11,339 nucleotides of DNA from Acinetobacter sp. (lineage in GTDB: Bacteria; Pseudomonadota; Gammaproteobacteria; Pseudomonadales; Moraxellaceae): positions 1-11,339 of the forward strand of contig JASLIY010000020.1 of NCBI GenBank assembly GCA_030152675.1, read 5' to 3'. The notes beneath the pieces are model-generated. The model did not search any database. It was not told the origin of the DNA and saw nothing but the letters and a program-made list of their open reading frames with translations. The position numbers were made by a program, and so were the translations under genes. Below are positions 1 to 9,197 of this stretch, one piece after another (the stretch's first letter is position 1; the number at the start of each line of letters is the position of its first letter).

Positions 1-948
1 CCGATGTTCAATTGGATGCCATTTAAGTTGGCTGCAGGGATCACCTTACTTAGCATGTTCTTGCTGTGTTTGGGGGTGTACGGTTTGATCGTACCAATGC
101 AGCGCAAGATCAAGCAGGTCAATGAAGCATTAAATGTCATGAAAACCGGTAACATGTCCTCCCGTGTACCGGTCGAAGGCTCTGATGAAATGGCTAGCCT
201 CGCGTCAAGTTATAACAATATGTCTGATCATATTGAGCGCCTGATCGAGTCACAGCGTGAGTTAATGCGTGCAGTCTCGCATGAATTACGTACGCCTGTG
301 GCGCGGATTCGTTTTGCTATGGAAATGTTGGCAGAAGAAGACGACTACCATTATCGAATTCAGCAAACCGAAATGATCGATAAAGATATTGAAGCCTTAA
401 ATACCCTGATCGATGAAATCATGACTTATGCCAAGTTGGAGCAGGGCACGCCCTCTTTGGACTTTGAAAAAATTGTTTTGGTGGATGTGCTAGAACAAGT
501 GGTGGTCGAAACTGAGGCGTTGAAAACCCAGAAAACCATTCAGCTCAATGAGTTGTCTGCCGATGTGGTGGTCGAGGCTGAGCGTCGTTACCTCCATCGT
601 GTGGTGCAAAATCTGGTTGGGAATGCGATTCGCTATTGTGAAAATCAGGTCTGCCTCAGTGGTGGAATCAATATTGAAACCGGCATGGCCTATGTCTGTG
701 TTGAAGATGATGGACCGGGGATTCCTGAAGAAGACCGTCTTCGTATCTTTGAAGCCTTTGCGCGCTTAGATGATAGTCGTACCCGTGCATCGGGGGGCTA
801 TGGTTTGGGGTTATCGATCGTGAGCCGGATTGCATTTTGGTTTGGTGGCAGTATCGATGTCGACCAAAGCCCGCAGCTCGGGGGCGCACGCTTTACCATG
901 TATTGGCCAGTGGAACGCTTTAATCCCAATAGCAAGAAAAAGTCTTAA
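1..948 (+). CDS. bfmS: Sensor histidine kinase, BfmS/RstB-like, 3' part (5' end outside window)
   Basis: This is the membrane sensor kinase of a two-component system. It autophosphorylates on a histidine and passes the phosphate to a partner response regulator. The frame is open from the first base, so the gene is cut by the window edge. Counting from the Met at base 4, a membrane helix spans about residues 7-31, followed by a HAMP linker (about 32-84). The H-box SHELRTP has the phospho-accepting His at residue 93. Next come the N-box around NLVGNAIRY, the G1 box DDGPGIP and the G2 box GGYGLGL. The first membrane helix and the periplasmic sensor domain are missing; BfmS of A. baumannii is about 550 residues, so some 230 residues would lie outside. 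The BfmS assignment (envelope, capsule and biofilm control with BfmR) is from remembered family similarity and Acinetobacter context. The partner regulator gene is not visible. Kinase function is certain, the name less so. Confidence 0.9.
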   Translation, partial: PMFNWMPFKLAAGITLLSMFLLCLGVYGLIVPMQRKIKQVNEALNVMKTGNMSSRVPVEGSDEMASLASSYNNMSDHIERLIESQRELMRAVSHELRTPVARIRFAMEMLAEEDDYHYRIQQTEMIDKDIEALNTLIDEIMTYAKLEQGTPSLDFEKIVLVDVLEQVVVETEALKTQKTIQLNELSADVVVEAERRYLHRVVQNLVGNAIRYCENQVCLSGGINIETGMAYVCVEDDGPGIPEEDRLRIFEAFARLDDSRTRASGGYGLGLSIVSRIAFWFGGSIDVDQSPQLGGARFTMYWPVERFNPNSKKKS

Positions 949-978
949 GCATAAACTGCTTATACAAATCCAGAACAC

Positions 979-1016
979 AAAAAAGCCCATCTCAATGGTG
1001 AGGTGGGCTTTTTTAT
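979..1016. terminator. Bidirectional rho-independent terminator between the sensor kinase gene and dut
   Basis: A 13-bp stem (981-993 with 1000-1012, one G-T wobble) encloses a 6-base loop. It has a run of A on its left flank and a run of T on its right, so it can end transcription from both sides. It lies 30 bases after the kinase stop codon and about 50 bases after the dut stop codon, as expected for two convergent genes. Confidence 0.9.
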
Positions 1017-1065
1017 GTTCTATGCACCGGCCTCAACTGACATTGCTGAGGATGGCGCAGTCAAC

Positions 1066-1518
1066 TTATTTTTGACCAGTGTGGCCAAAGCCGCCAGCAC
1101 CGCGTTCGCTAGCAACGAAGTCATCGACCATTTCAAATTCAGCTTGCATTACGGGCACCAGGACGTATTGTGCCAAACGCTCACCTGGCTCAAGGCTAAA
1201 TGTCGTTTGACCACGATTCCATACTGATACCATCAATTCACCTTGATAGTCCGAGTCGATCAAGCCAACCAAGTTACCCAAGACGATGCCATGTTTATGA
1301 CCAAGACCAGAACGCGGAAGGACTAAACCAGCATAGCGAGGGTCTTCGATATAGATCGCCATACCCGTTTTAACCAATACGGTTTGACCCGGTTCGATGC
1401 TGATGGTTTCAGCGATACATGCACGTAAATCTAAACCCGCAGAACCTGTGGTGGCATAGCTTGGCATTGGCCATTCTTGACCTAAACGTGGATCGAGTCG
1501 TTTGACTTGAACTTTCAT
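1066..1518 (-). CDS. dut: dUTP diphosphatase (dUTPase)
   Basis: This enzyme hydrolyses dUTP to dUMP and pyrophosphate. It keeps uracil out of DNA and supplies dUMP for thymidylate synthesis, acting as a cytosolic homotrimer. The 150-residue length matches the trimeric family (E. coli Dut is about 152). All five family motifs are present in order: motif I AGLDLRA near residues 28-34, motif II PRSGLG, motif [14 protein letters not shown] with the catalytic Asp, motif [11 protein letters not shown], and the C-terminal glycine-rich motif [11 protein letters not shown] that closes over the substrate. The chosen ATG gives the usual N-terminus ahead of motif I, although the Shine-Dalgarno sequence in front of it is weak. 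The gene stands alone between two spacers, convergent with the kinase gene, and is not attached to coaBC as it is in some proteobacteria. Confidence 0.96.
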   Translation of the reverse strand: MKVQVKRLDPRLGQEWPMPSYATTGSAGLDLRACIAETISIEPGQTVLVKTGMAIYIEDPRYAGLVLPRSGLGHKHGIVLGNLVGLIDSDYQGELMVSVWNRGQTTFSLEPGERLAQYVLVPVMQAEFEMVDDFVASERGAGGFGHTGQK

Positions 1519-1775
1519 ATTGGGAGCCTATGTTTAAAGTAAAAGATAAAGTTAAAGGGAGTGAGTGCTCATCAATCAAGCAATCTTCAATGAGGTGCAA
1601 ATGCTTAAAATGCTCTTCATTGCGCTATCTATGGCTCATCTTTATCAAAGAAGGAGTTCCTTTGAAATCAATACTATATTGAAGTCAAAGGCCTTCCTCA
1701 CTTTGAAAAAGGGTGAGCAGCACCGCTACGCAAGGAAGAGATTTAAAGCACCGAAGTATTTCAGTACTTGATGCT
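1519..1775. other. dut-rep spacer without a convincing gene
   Basis: This 257-base spacer lies downstream of rep and upstream of dut, both on the - strand. Apart from the possible dut promoter it holds short inverted repeats. One is AAGTA/TACTT at 1754-1769. Another is GCTCTA/TAGAGC at 1773-1793, which overlaps the rep stop codon. No hairpin with a clear T-run is visible for rep, so readthrough into dut is possible. A 68-codon + frame here has no ribosome binding site and an unlikely composition. Confidence 0.5.
1551..1579 (-). promoter_or_regulatory. Possible dut promoter
   Basis: On the - strand a -35-like TTGATT (1574-1579) is separated by 17 bases from a -10-like TTTAAC (1551-1556). Each matches four of six consensus bases. 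It would start transcription about 25 bases before the dut ATG. This is a visual match only. Confidence 0.3.
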
Positions 1776-3815
1776 CTAGCGTTTGAGTAGAGCTTTTAAG
1801 TTTTGTAGATACTGCTGCGCTTGCAGTTTTGGATCGATATTTTCAGCCAGTTTCTTTTTGCGCCCTAACCAATCCAAATCATCTTGTGGCAGTTCATCGA
1901 GGAAGCGACTCGGGGTCATTTGTTTCATCTGACCTCCATTTTTACGTTGCTCTGCGAGGGTCAAGGTCAAACCTTGTTGTGCGCGGGTAATGCCCACGTA
2001 CATCAGGCGGCGCTCTTCTTCGATGGTCTCTGCTGCAATCGAGTTTTTGTGCGGTAATAACTCTTCTTCCAAGCCCATGATGTAAACGAAGGGGAACTCT
2101 AGACCTTTGGAGGCATGCAGGGTCAGTAAGTTAACCTTGTCGATGTCATCTTCTTCTTGCTGCTGTTCGAGCATGTCGAGTAAGACCATTTTGCGAATCA
2201 CGCTTTCAATATTACGTTCATCGACATCTTCGGCACGATTGATCAGGCTCTGGATGCTGCTATACAAGATTTCAACGTTGTCGAGTTTAGTTTTCTCTTG
2301 CGCAGGGGTTGCCGCACTTTCACGGATATAGTCGATATAACCGGCTTCGTTCATCATCTGACGAATCTTCGGCACTGGATCATCATCGTCGCTCAGTTCG
2401 CGGGTGAAGTTCTGCACAAAGTCAGAAAACTCAGCCAATTGTGAGGTGGCTTTCTTTGGCAATACCATACTTAAGCGTTGATCAGAGGCCGCCATCAGCA
2501 AGGACAGATTGTTTTCTTGCGCAAATAAACCGAGCTTTTCCAAGGTCACAGGACCAATGGCGCGTTTCGGGGTATTGATGATACGCAGTAAAGCACTGTC
2601 ATCTTCTGGGTTAATGATCAGTCTGAGATAACTCATGATGTCTTTGATCTCAGCACGACCAAAGAAGGATTGACCGCCTGAGAGCTTGTAAGGGATCTGC
2701 ATCAGGCGCAGTTGTGTTTCCAAAACACGGGCTTGGAAGTTACCGCGATAGAGCACCGCATAGTCTTTCCAGTTTTTACCATTCATGAGCTTATGCGTAA
2801 GTAGGTCTTTGACCACACGTTCGGCTTCATCATCATCGTTACGGCAAGTGATGATGCGGATCACCTCACCATGGCCTTTGTCACTCCACAGCTTTTTATC
2901 AAAAATATGTGGGTTGTTTTCGATCACATGGTTGGCAGCTTTCAAGATGCGACTGGTCGAACGGTAGTTCTGTTCCAGCTTGATCACTTTAAGATTGGGG
3001 AAGTCTTCTTTGAGCAGCGCCATGTTTTCGGGTTTTGCGCCGCGCCATGCATAGATCGATTGGTCATCATCGCCTACGGCAGTGAACTGTCCCATCACCC
3101 CGACCAACAGTTTGACCAAGATATACTGCGCCGTGTTGGTGTCTTGATATTCATCCACCAAGAGATAGCGAATGCGGTTTTGCCATTTATCACGAACTTC
3201 GGCATTGTCTTGCAACAAGCGCGTCGGCATCACGATCAGGTCATCGAAGTCAACTGCATTATAGGCACGTAGATTGCGTTCATAGAGTTGATACAGATGC
3301 GCAAATTGCACGTCTTCTTCGGTTTCACAGGTACTGTGTGATTGTTCCGGCAAGATCAGATCGTTTTTCCAATCTGAAATTTTCTTCATCGCTTTGGCGA
3401 TCAAATCTTTACTTTCAGCACCGGATAAATTGTCGCGGTGCATCAGATCCATCAAAATGCGTTTGCAATCATCGGCATCGAGGATAGAAAAATTATTCTT
3501 AAGTGGCGTGTGTTTGAGTTCTAGACGCAATAAATTGAGACCAAAGGTGTGGAAGGTTGACACCGATAAGCCCTTGGCTTGCTCTTTAGACAGCAGTTTG
3601 CCAACACGCTCTTTCATTTCACGTGCTGCTTTATTGGTGAAAGTCATTGCGGTGATGCGATAGGCGGGAATTCCCATCTGTTGCACCAAGTACGCCACTT
3701 TACGGGTAATCACGGAGGTTTTGCCTGAACCCGCCCCGGCAAGTACTAACAAAGGTCCTTGAGTGTATTTCATGGCTTCAAGTTGCCTGTCATTAAGTTG
3801 ACTTGCTGATGACAT
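1776..3815 (-). CDS. rep: ATP-dependent DNA helicase Rep (UvrD/Rep superfamily 1)
   Basis: Rep is a 3'-to-5' single-strand DNA translocase and helicase that helps replication forks pass protein roadblocks and helps restart them. The 679-residue product carries the superfamily 1A motifs in order: Walker A GAGSGKT (27-33), motif Ia TFTNKAAREMKER (from 58), Walker B/motif II DEYQD (221-225), motif III GDDDQSIYAWRG, motif IV QNYRS, motif V TLHASKGLEF and motif VI RRLMYVGITRA (from about 602). The ending PSRFLDELPQDDL followed by a short tail is typical of Rep rather than UvrD or PcrA. I chose the ATG at 3815. It has an AGAGGAA ribosome site 8 bases away and gives the usual Rep N-terminus. The longer frame from 3854 would start upstream of the predicted transcription start. 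The length agrees with E. coli Rep (673). Confidence 0.96.
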   Translation of the reverse strand: MSSASQLNDRQLEAMKYTQGPLLVLAGAGSGKTSVITRKVAYLVQQMGIPAYRITAMTFTNKAAREMKERVGKLLSKEQAKGLSVSTFHTFGLNLLRLELKHTPLKNNFSILDADDCKRILMDLMHRDNLSGAESKDLIAKAMKKISDWKNDLILPEQSHSTCETEEDVQFAHLYQLYERNLRAYNAVDFDDLIVMPTRLLQDNAEVRDKWQNRIRYLLVDEYQDTNTAQYILVKLLVGVMGQFTAVGDDDQSIYAWRGAKPENMALLKEDFPNLKVIKLEQNYRSTSRILKAANHVIENNPHIFDKKLWSDKGHGEVIRIITCRNDDDEAERVVKDLLTHKLMNGKNWKDYAVLYRGNFQARVLETQLRLMQIPYKLSGGQSFFGRAEIKDIMSYLRLIINPEDDSALLRIINTPKRAIGPVTLEKLGLFAQENNLSLLMAASDQRLSMVLPKKATSQLAEFSDFVQNFTRELSDDDDPVPKIRQMMNEAGYIDYIRESAATPAQEKTKLDNVEILYSSIQSLINRAEDVDERNIESVIRKMVLLDMLEQQQEEDDIDKVNLLTLHASKGLEFPFVYIMGLEEELLPHKNSIAAETIEEERRLMYVGITRAQQGLTLTLAEQRKNGGQMKQMTPSRFLDELPQDDLDWLGRKKKLAENIDPKLQAQQYLQNLKALLKR

Positions 3816-3843
3816 AATGCTTCCTCTCTCAATTTCGTGCTCG

Positions 3844-3872
3844 ATTATAGTCATCTCGGTGTGACTTGCCTA
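3844..3872 (-). promoter_or_regulatory. Predicted sigma-70 promoter of rep
   Basis: On the - strand a perfect -10 TATAAT (3844-3849) lies 17 bases after a -35-like TAGGCA (3867-3872, four of six matches). Transcription would begin near 3837, giving a leader of about 20 bases that contains the rep ribosome binding site. It also rules out the upstream in-frame start at 3854. Confidence 0.65.
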
Positions 3873-3934
3873 ACCTTTACTGAATTTTTCCTCGCGATCT
3901 TATTTTGAAATCGAAATGGCAATAGAAAATAAAA

Positions 3935-3967
3935 TACAAAAGGCCCCAGTCATTCAACTGAGGCCTT
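3935..3967 (-). terminator. Rho-independent terminator of trxB
   Basis: On the - strand an 11-bp stem (3957-3967 with 3940-3950, one G-U wobble) with a 6-base loop is followed by TTTTGTATTTT. It lies about 40 bases downstream of the trxB stop codon and upstream of the rep promoter, so it separates the two genes. Confidence 0.85.
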
Positions 3968-3989
3968 GAGCAAGAGGATGTCTTGCTCA
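3967..3989 (-). repeat. Perfect inverted repeat directly before the trxB terminator
   Basis: Two 9-base arms, TGAGCAAGA (3967-3975) and TCTTGCTCA (3981-3989), pair perfectly around a 5-base loop. The hairpin abuts the trxB terminator stem, sharing base 3967. It has no T-run of its own, so it is more likely an mRNA 3'-end stabiliser or part of a tandem terminator than a terminator alone. Confidence 0.7.
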
Positions 3990-4006
3990 GTGGAGCAGGG
4001 GAGGGC

Positions 4007-5080
<1,074 letters not shown>

Positions 5081-5218
5081 TTAAATATAGTGGGGAGGCA
5101 TCACTGTTGCTAATCTTGATCAAGGTGATCGTATTCGGCTATGGTGGTGAGTTGCATGGGTTACGATAACGATGAAGCGACAAAAATATGCCCCAGCGCT
5201 GTGCACTTATCGCTAAAA

Positions 5219-5446
5219 TTAGATGAAATGTTGTTGAAAAACCTGATATTGGATCAAGTCGCTTGGCTGTGTGTCATGGATCAAAATAAGCTTTAATCCA
5301 ATCACGAAATTTTGTGCAATTGCATGGGAATTTGGCATCAGCAGCGCATCAGCATGCATCTTTTTTTGTGCAACAGGTGCATAATATAAAGATTTTAAAA
5401 TTTGAAGATTGTCTTGGACGTTATCATCGGCGTCAAGCATATCCAT
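5219..5446 (-). CDS. Possible small hypothetical protein (75 residues)
   Basis: I do not recognise this protein. The frame runs from an ATG at 5446 to a TAA at 5219. It encodes an acidic start (MDMLDADDNVQDN) followed by a moderately hydrophobic, glutamine-rich remainder with no signal peptide or clear membrane helix. Codon use looks like that of neighbouring genes, which is why I list it. Against it: no Shine-Dalgarno sequence is visible, the start lies only 28 bases from the ftsK start, so its promoter would have to sit inside ftsK, and a 51-codon frame on the other strand overlaps it. It may be real, a decayed gene, or chance. Confidence 0.33.
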   Translation of the reverse strand: MDMLDADDNVQDNLQILKSLYYAPVAQKKMHADALLMPNSHAIAQNFVIGLKLILIHDTQPSDLIQYQVFQQHFI

Positions 5447-5474
5447 TAATGAATTATTGCCAACAGGACAGTAT

Positions 5475-8400
5475 ATGACTGCGGTGTCGAGTGTTTATGC
5501 ACAGCGCTTTTTAGTTACAATCTTTTTGATTTCATTTGGAATATATCTGTTTCTTGCAACAGTGACCTACACCCCATTTGATCCGGGGTGGATGCATATT
5601 TCAAGTGATACTCAACAAGTCACCAATGCCAGTGGTGTTGCTGGGGCATGGATTGCAGACTTATTGTTTGGCTTTTTGGGCTGGGCCAGTGTGCTGATTC
5701 CGATCTTCATGTTTATTGAAGCGATTCAGGTCTGGTGGCCACGTAGCTTTCTCAGTCGGCCATTTCGTTATGCGGCCAAATTTTTCATTATCCTGACCAG
5801 TTCGAGCTTGTTGTATTTGTTATGGAATGTGCCGGCAGATACCTTGGACAATGCCTCGGGCGGGATCATCGGCTATGAGTTGGGCGAAAGCCTGTCACAA
5901 CTGTTGACCATTTATGGCGCCGTATTTTTTTTAGTGCTGCTGTGGTTGATGTTGGTGACGCTGGCCTTTGGGATTCAATGGAACAAGACGTGGGCAACCC
6001 TCAAAGCGACACCGAACTATCTGCAAGAACTGTTTTATAAAAATGTGCCTGAAAGCGAATCTGCATTTGACTTGACTCAAGACTTGCCGAGCAAGAGCAA
6101 AGCACGTGCTGCTGCCGTTGCCAGCGACGTCGCGCAAAAAACTGCACCCGCCGCGCCGGAGCAACAGCATATAGAGCCGCAAACCACATCTGCTGCTGAT
6201 ACAGAGGCTGCACATGATCCGATTGCTGAGCGTTTGTTTAACGAGTTAGGACGTCCATCACAGACCGAAAGCCTAGCCGCTATGGCAGCGCAACAGGACG
6301 CTTTAGCCCGTGAAATCTCGGATGAAGAGTTAGAGCACACCCTTAAGCGCGCGCATCAACTTGAAAAAGAGACCTTGAGTGCTCAACCCACCGGTGAGGT
6401 GTGGAAAGCGCTGCAACAACAAAAAGACCATAACCGCGATATTGATGCACTGCTCAAAGCAGCCCAAGACGATCAACTTAAAAATAACCTACAAGGTCAG
6501 CAGCATACGCAACAGCCATCCTCTCTCAGTGACCGCAGTACACAGCTCGAGAGTGGCTTGGATTGGGATAATGATCAAGTCTTTGATGAGTTGTTGGCTG
6601 TGGTACCGAACACCCAAACCGCAACGGATCAGCACCGTCCATTTCAACAGGGCCAAACGACAGAGCAGCATCCTTTTGTTGCACAGTCCCAAGTCGATGT
6701 GGATCAAATCTTTCATCAAGATCAAACCACATCAGCACCACAGCATAACAATCTTGCCGCTGAGTTAGATGCATTGGCTGGTCTTTCGGAGCAGCAACCG
6801 CTTGGTACGGTGCAGGATATACAAACCGGCACGCAAGCCTTGTATGACAGTGCTGCATCGTTTCAGGCTTCGCCGGATACGGTATCAGCGCAGCCACAGG
6901 CCGATGCAGTTCGGCAGACGGGCTATGCACAGTCATCGGCCTTTGTTGCCGCACCGATTCAAACCACGTTGCCGACATCGAATATTAGCGATGAAGAAAA
7001 ACAACGCGTTGCATCGGATAAGGGCGCTTTCAGAGATGCTTGGCTGGAAACCGCAGGTCTGCCTGAAGATGCATTGGTCGAAGATGAGGACGATTTTGAT
7101 CTCGATGCACCCTTAACCGATAGTGCTGGTCGCCCGATGTCACATGCGATGCAAGTGGCTGAGAAGCGCCGTGATCTTCCGACCCTACCGGGCGTGGATC
7201 TCTTGGATGATGTTGATCCAAACAAGAAAGTCAATTTTACCGCTGAACAATTGGCTCGACTTTCTGAGTTGCTAGAAATCAAACTACAAGAGTTTAATGT
7301 CAAAGCCAAAGTCATCGAAGCACAGCCGGGTCCAGTGGTCACACGCTTTGAGCTAGACTTAGCACCGGGGGTGAAAGCCTCCAAAGTGACCAATATTTCA
7401 CGCGATTTAGCACGTTCAATGTCGATGGCATCGGTACGTGTGGTCGAAGTGATTCCGGGTAAACCGTATATTGGGGTTGAAGTCCCGAACAGTGCCCGTG
7501 AAATGGTACGTTTGACAGAATTGCTGGCGACACCGGCGTATCGTGATCCCAATGCTTTGATTTCGATGGCAATGGGTAAGGATATATCCGGTAATCCTGT
7601 CTTGACTGACTTGGCCAAGGCACCGCATATGTTGGTGGCCGGCACCACCGGTTCGGGTAAATCTGTGGCAGTGAATGCCATGATCCTATCGATGTTGCTC
7701 AAGTACACCCCAGATCAGTTGCGTTTGATCTTGATCGATCCCAAGCAACTTGAATTGGCCAACTATAACGATATTCCACATTTGCTCACACCAGTCGTTA
7801 CTGACATGAAAGATGCGGTCAGTGCCTTGAACTGGTGTGTGAATGAAATGGAGCGTCGCTATAAGCTCATGTCCTTCCTCAAGATCCGTAAAATTAGTGA
7901 CTATAACCGCAAGGTTGAAGAAGCAATTGCCAATGGCGAAGATCTGATTGATCCGACCTGGAAGCCAAGTGATTCGGCCACGCAACAACGTGCACCGCGT
8001 CTGACTTCACTGCCGATGATCGTCATCGTCGCGGATGAGTTTGCGGACATGATCATGCAAGTGGGTAAGAAAGCTGAAGAAATGATTACGCGTCTGGCAC
8101 AAAAATCACGTGCTGCCGGGATTCACTTACTGCTCGCAACTCAGCGTCCATCGGTCGATGTGATCACGGGTTTGATTAAGGCCAATATTCCTACGCGTGT
8201 TGCATTACGTGTGAACAGTAAAATTGACTCTAGAACCATCTTGGATGCGGGCGGTGCCGAGGATCTACTTGGACATGGTGACATGTTGTTCTTAGGGCCA
8301 GGTAAGATCGAGCCTGAACGTGTGCATGGTGCCTTTATCTCAGATGATGAGGTCAATCGAATCTGTGATGCGTGGCGTGAACGTGGTTCACCCAATTATG

Positions 8401-8657
8401 TCGATGAAATCTTGACCCCATTTGATGAGGAACCAACATCACGCGGCTTTGAGGATGGTGAAGGTGGTTCTGATCGTGATGCGCTCTATGATCAGTGCGT
8501 GGCCTTTGTTTTAGAGACACGCCGTGCTTCGACCTCATCTTTACAGCGGAAGTTTAGTTTGGGTTATAACCGTGCCGCACGGATTATCGATCAAATGGAA
8601 GAGAATGGTATCGTCAGTAGCATGGGGGCGAACGGGAAGCGTGAGATTTTAGTTTAA
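5475..8657 (+). CDS. ftsK: DNA translocase FtsK
   Basis: FtsK is a septum-located protein that pumps DNA toward the dif site, activates XerCD dimer resolution and helps assemble the division ring. The 1060-residue product has four predicted membrane helices (about 10-30, 55-85, 101-118 and 142-167). A long glutamine-, alanine- and aspartate-rich linker follows (about 170-565). The alpha/beta RecA-type motor has Walker A GTTGSGKS (723-730) and Walker B ending in Asp854-Glu855. A C-terminal winged-helix gamma domain (about 998-1060, including GYNRAARIIDQME) reads polar sequences and contacts XerD. I chose the ATG at 5475 because an ACAGGA ribosome site precedes it by about 6 bases and the protein then starts just before the first membrane helix. 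An in-frame TTG at 5409 would add 22 residues without support. The gene is divergent from trxB and has its own terminator. Confidence 0.96.
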   Translation: MTAVSSVYAQRFLVTIFLISFGIYLFLATVTYTPFDPGWMHISSDTQQVTNASGVAGAWIADLLFGFLGWASVLIPIFMFIEAIQVWWPRSFLSRPFRYAAKFFIILTSSSLLYLLWNVPADTLDNASGGIIGYELGESLSQLLTIYGAVFFLVLLWLMLVTLAFGIQWNKTWATLKATPNYLQELFYKNVPESESAFDLTQDLPSKSKARAAAVASDVAQKTAPAAPEQQHIEPQTTSAADTEAAHDPIAERLFNELGRPSQTESLAAMAAQQDALAREISDEELEHTLKRAHQLEKETLSAQPTGEVWKALQQQKDHNRDIDALLKAAQDDQLKNNLQGQQHTQQPSSLSDRSTQLESGLDWDNDQVFDELLAVVPNTQTATDQHRPFQQGQTTEQHPFVAQSQVDVDQIFHQDQTTSAPQHNNLAAELDALAGLSEQQPLGTVQDIQTGTQALYDSAASFQASPDTVSAQPQADAVRQTGYAQSSAFVAAPIQTTLPTSNISDEEKQRVASDKGAFRDAWLETAGLPEDALVEDEDDFDLDAPLTDSAGRPMSHAMQVAEKRRDLPTLPGVDLLDDVDPNKKVNFTAEQLARLSELLEIKLQEFNVKAKVIEAQPGPVVTRFELDLAPGVKASKVTNISRDLARSMSMASVRVVEVIPGKPYIGVEVPNSAREMVRLTELLATPAYRDPNALISMAMGKDISGNPVLTDLAKAPHMLVAGTTGSGKSVAVNAMILSMLLKYTPDQLRLILIDPKQLELANYNDIPHLLTPVVTDMKDAVSALNWCVNEMERRYKLMSFLKIRKISDYNRKVEEAIANGEDLIDPTWKPSDSATQQRAPRLTSLPMIVIVADEFADMIMQVGKKAEEMITRLAQKSRAAGIHLLLATQRPSVDVITGLIKANIPTRVALRVNSKIDSRTILDAGGAEDLLGHGDMLFLGPGKIEPERVHGAFISDDEVNRICDAWRERGSPNYVDEILTPFDEEPTSRGFEDGEGGSDRDALYDQCVAFVLETRRASTSSLQRKFSLGYNRAARIIDQMEENGIVSSMGANGKREILV

Positions 8658-8694
8658 GCAGGCTTTCGTTGCGCGGTTCATGGTCTTGATACCG

Positions 8695-8735
8695 AAATCC
8701 CCTCAAGGCATTCAGTCTTGAGGGGATTTTTTATT
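8695..8735 (+). terminator. Rho-independent terminator of ftsK
   Basis: A perfect 13-bp stem (8695-8707 with 8717-8729) encloses a 9-base loop and leads into a run of T to 8732. It lies 37 bases after the ftsK stop codon. Confidence 0.93.
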
Positions 8736-8976
8736 GTCTAAATGGAGTGAAAATAGCACTCAGTTTCAGCTAAAACCGAGCAACATCGAGTTAAGATATT
8801 GTTTGAATAGTAATTTAAGCTGTTATTCGAGAGAGGTTTATCGTGTAGATGCTTTGAGCCTGACCATTGGTCGAAGAGAAGATGTTGAATTGAGTATGAT
8901 GAGAGTATGCTGTTGACGAAAATGGTCTAATTTTTTGATTGAACTTTCAGGCTATTTATTCCACTATGGGGTGTGG

Positions 8977-8997
8977 TTAATTATTGATCATAATTAA
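8977..8997. repeat. Perfect AT-rich inverted repeat
   Basis: The 8-base arms TTAATTAT (8977-8984) and ATAATTAA (8990-8997) pair perfectly around TGATC. There is no GC-rich core or T-run, so it is not a terminator. The symmetry and size fit a binding site for a dimeric regulator, but no regulator gene lies nearby. Confidence 0.55.
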
Positions 8998-9197
8998 TCT
9001 TGTAAAATACGATCGTTGATGTTTCTAAGGCGACACAGATCTATAAAAAAGATAAGACGAGTTAACGATAATAAAATGATCTTATCCATTGGGTTTTATC
9101 ATGACCCTGATCAGCCAGTATCAATCAGGCAGGACTGGTCAAGATGACCTATTTCCTTAGATCCGTGTTTTATTCCCACATGTAAATGCACCAGTTT

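Noticed and set aside
1565..1771. 68-codon + strand frame in the dut-rep spacer
   Set aside because: No ribosome binding site or recognised domain, and it lies between two - strand genes, downstream of one and upstream of the other.
2871..3272. 133-codon + strand frame opposite rep
   Set aside because: It is antisense to conserved helicase motifs and shows no family features.
3998..4005. GGGGAGGG, a match to the E. coli FtsK-orienting sequence GGGNAGGG
   Set aside because: A match to seven fixed bases on either strand is expected about once in a window this size, and the Acinetobacter recognition sequence was not verified.
5449..5478. Nine-codon upstream frame whose TGA overlaps the ftsK ATG
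   Set aside because: It has no ribosome binding site before its ATG and is short enough to be chance.
6526..6978. Long frames on both strands inside the ftsK linker, the longest being 150 codons on the - strand
   Set aside because: They lie wholly within the real ftsK frame, in a low-complexity region where antisense frames stay open easily, and have no recognisable domain.
6959..7708. 249-codon - strand frame opposite the ftsK motor
   Set aside because: It is serine-rich and antisense to conserved motor coding sequence, which is the usual shadow pattern. The FtsK motor motifs fix the + strand as coding.
8734..8916. 60-codon + strand frame after ftsK
   Set aside because: It starts with TTG inside the terminator tail, has no ribosome binding site, and the translation has no protein-like pattern or recognised family.
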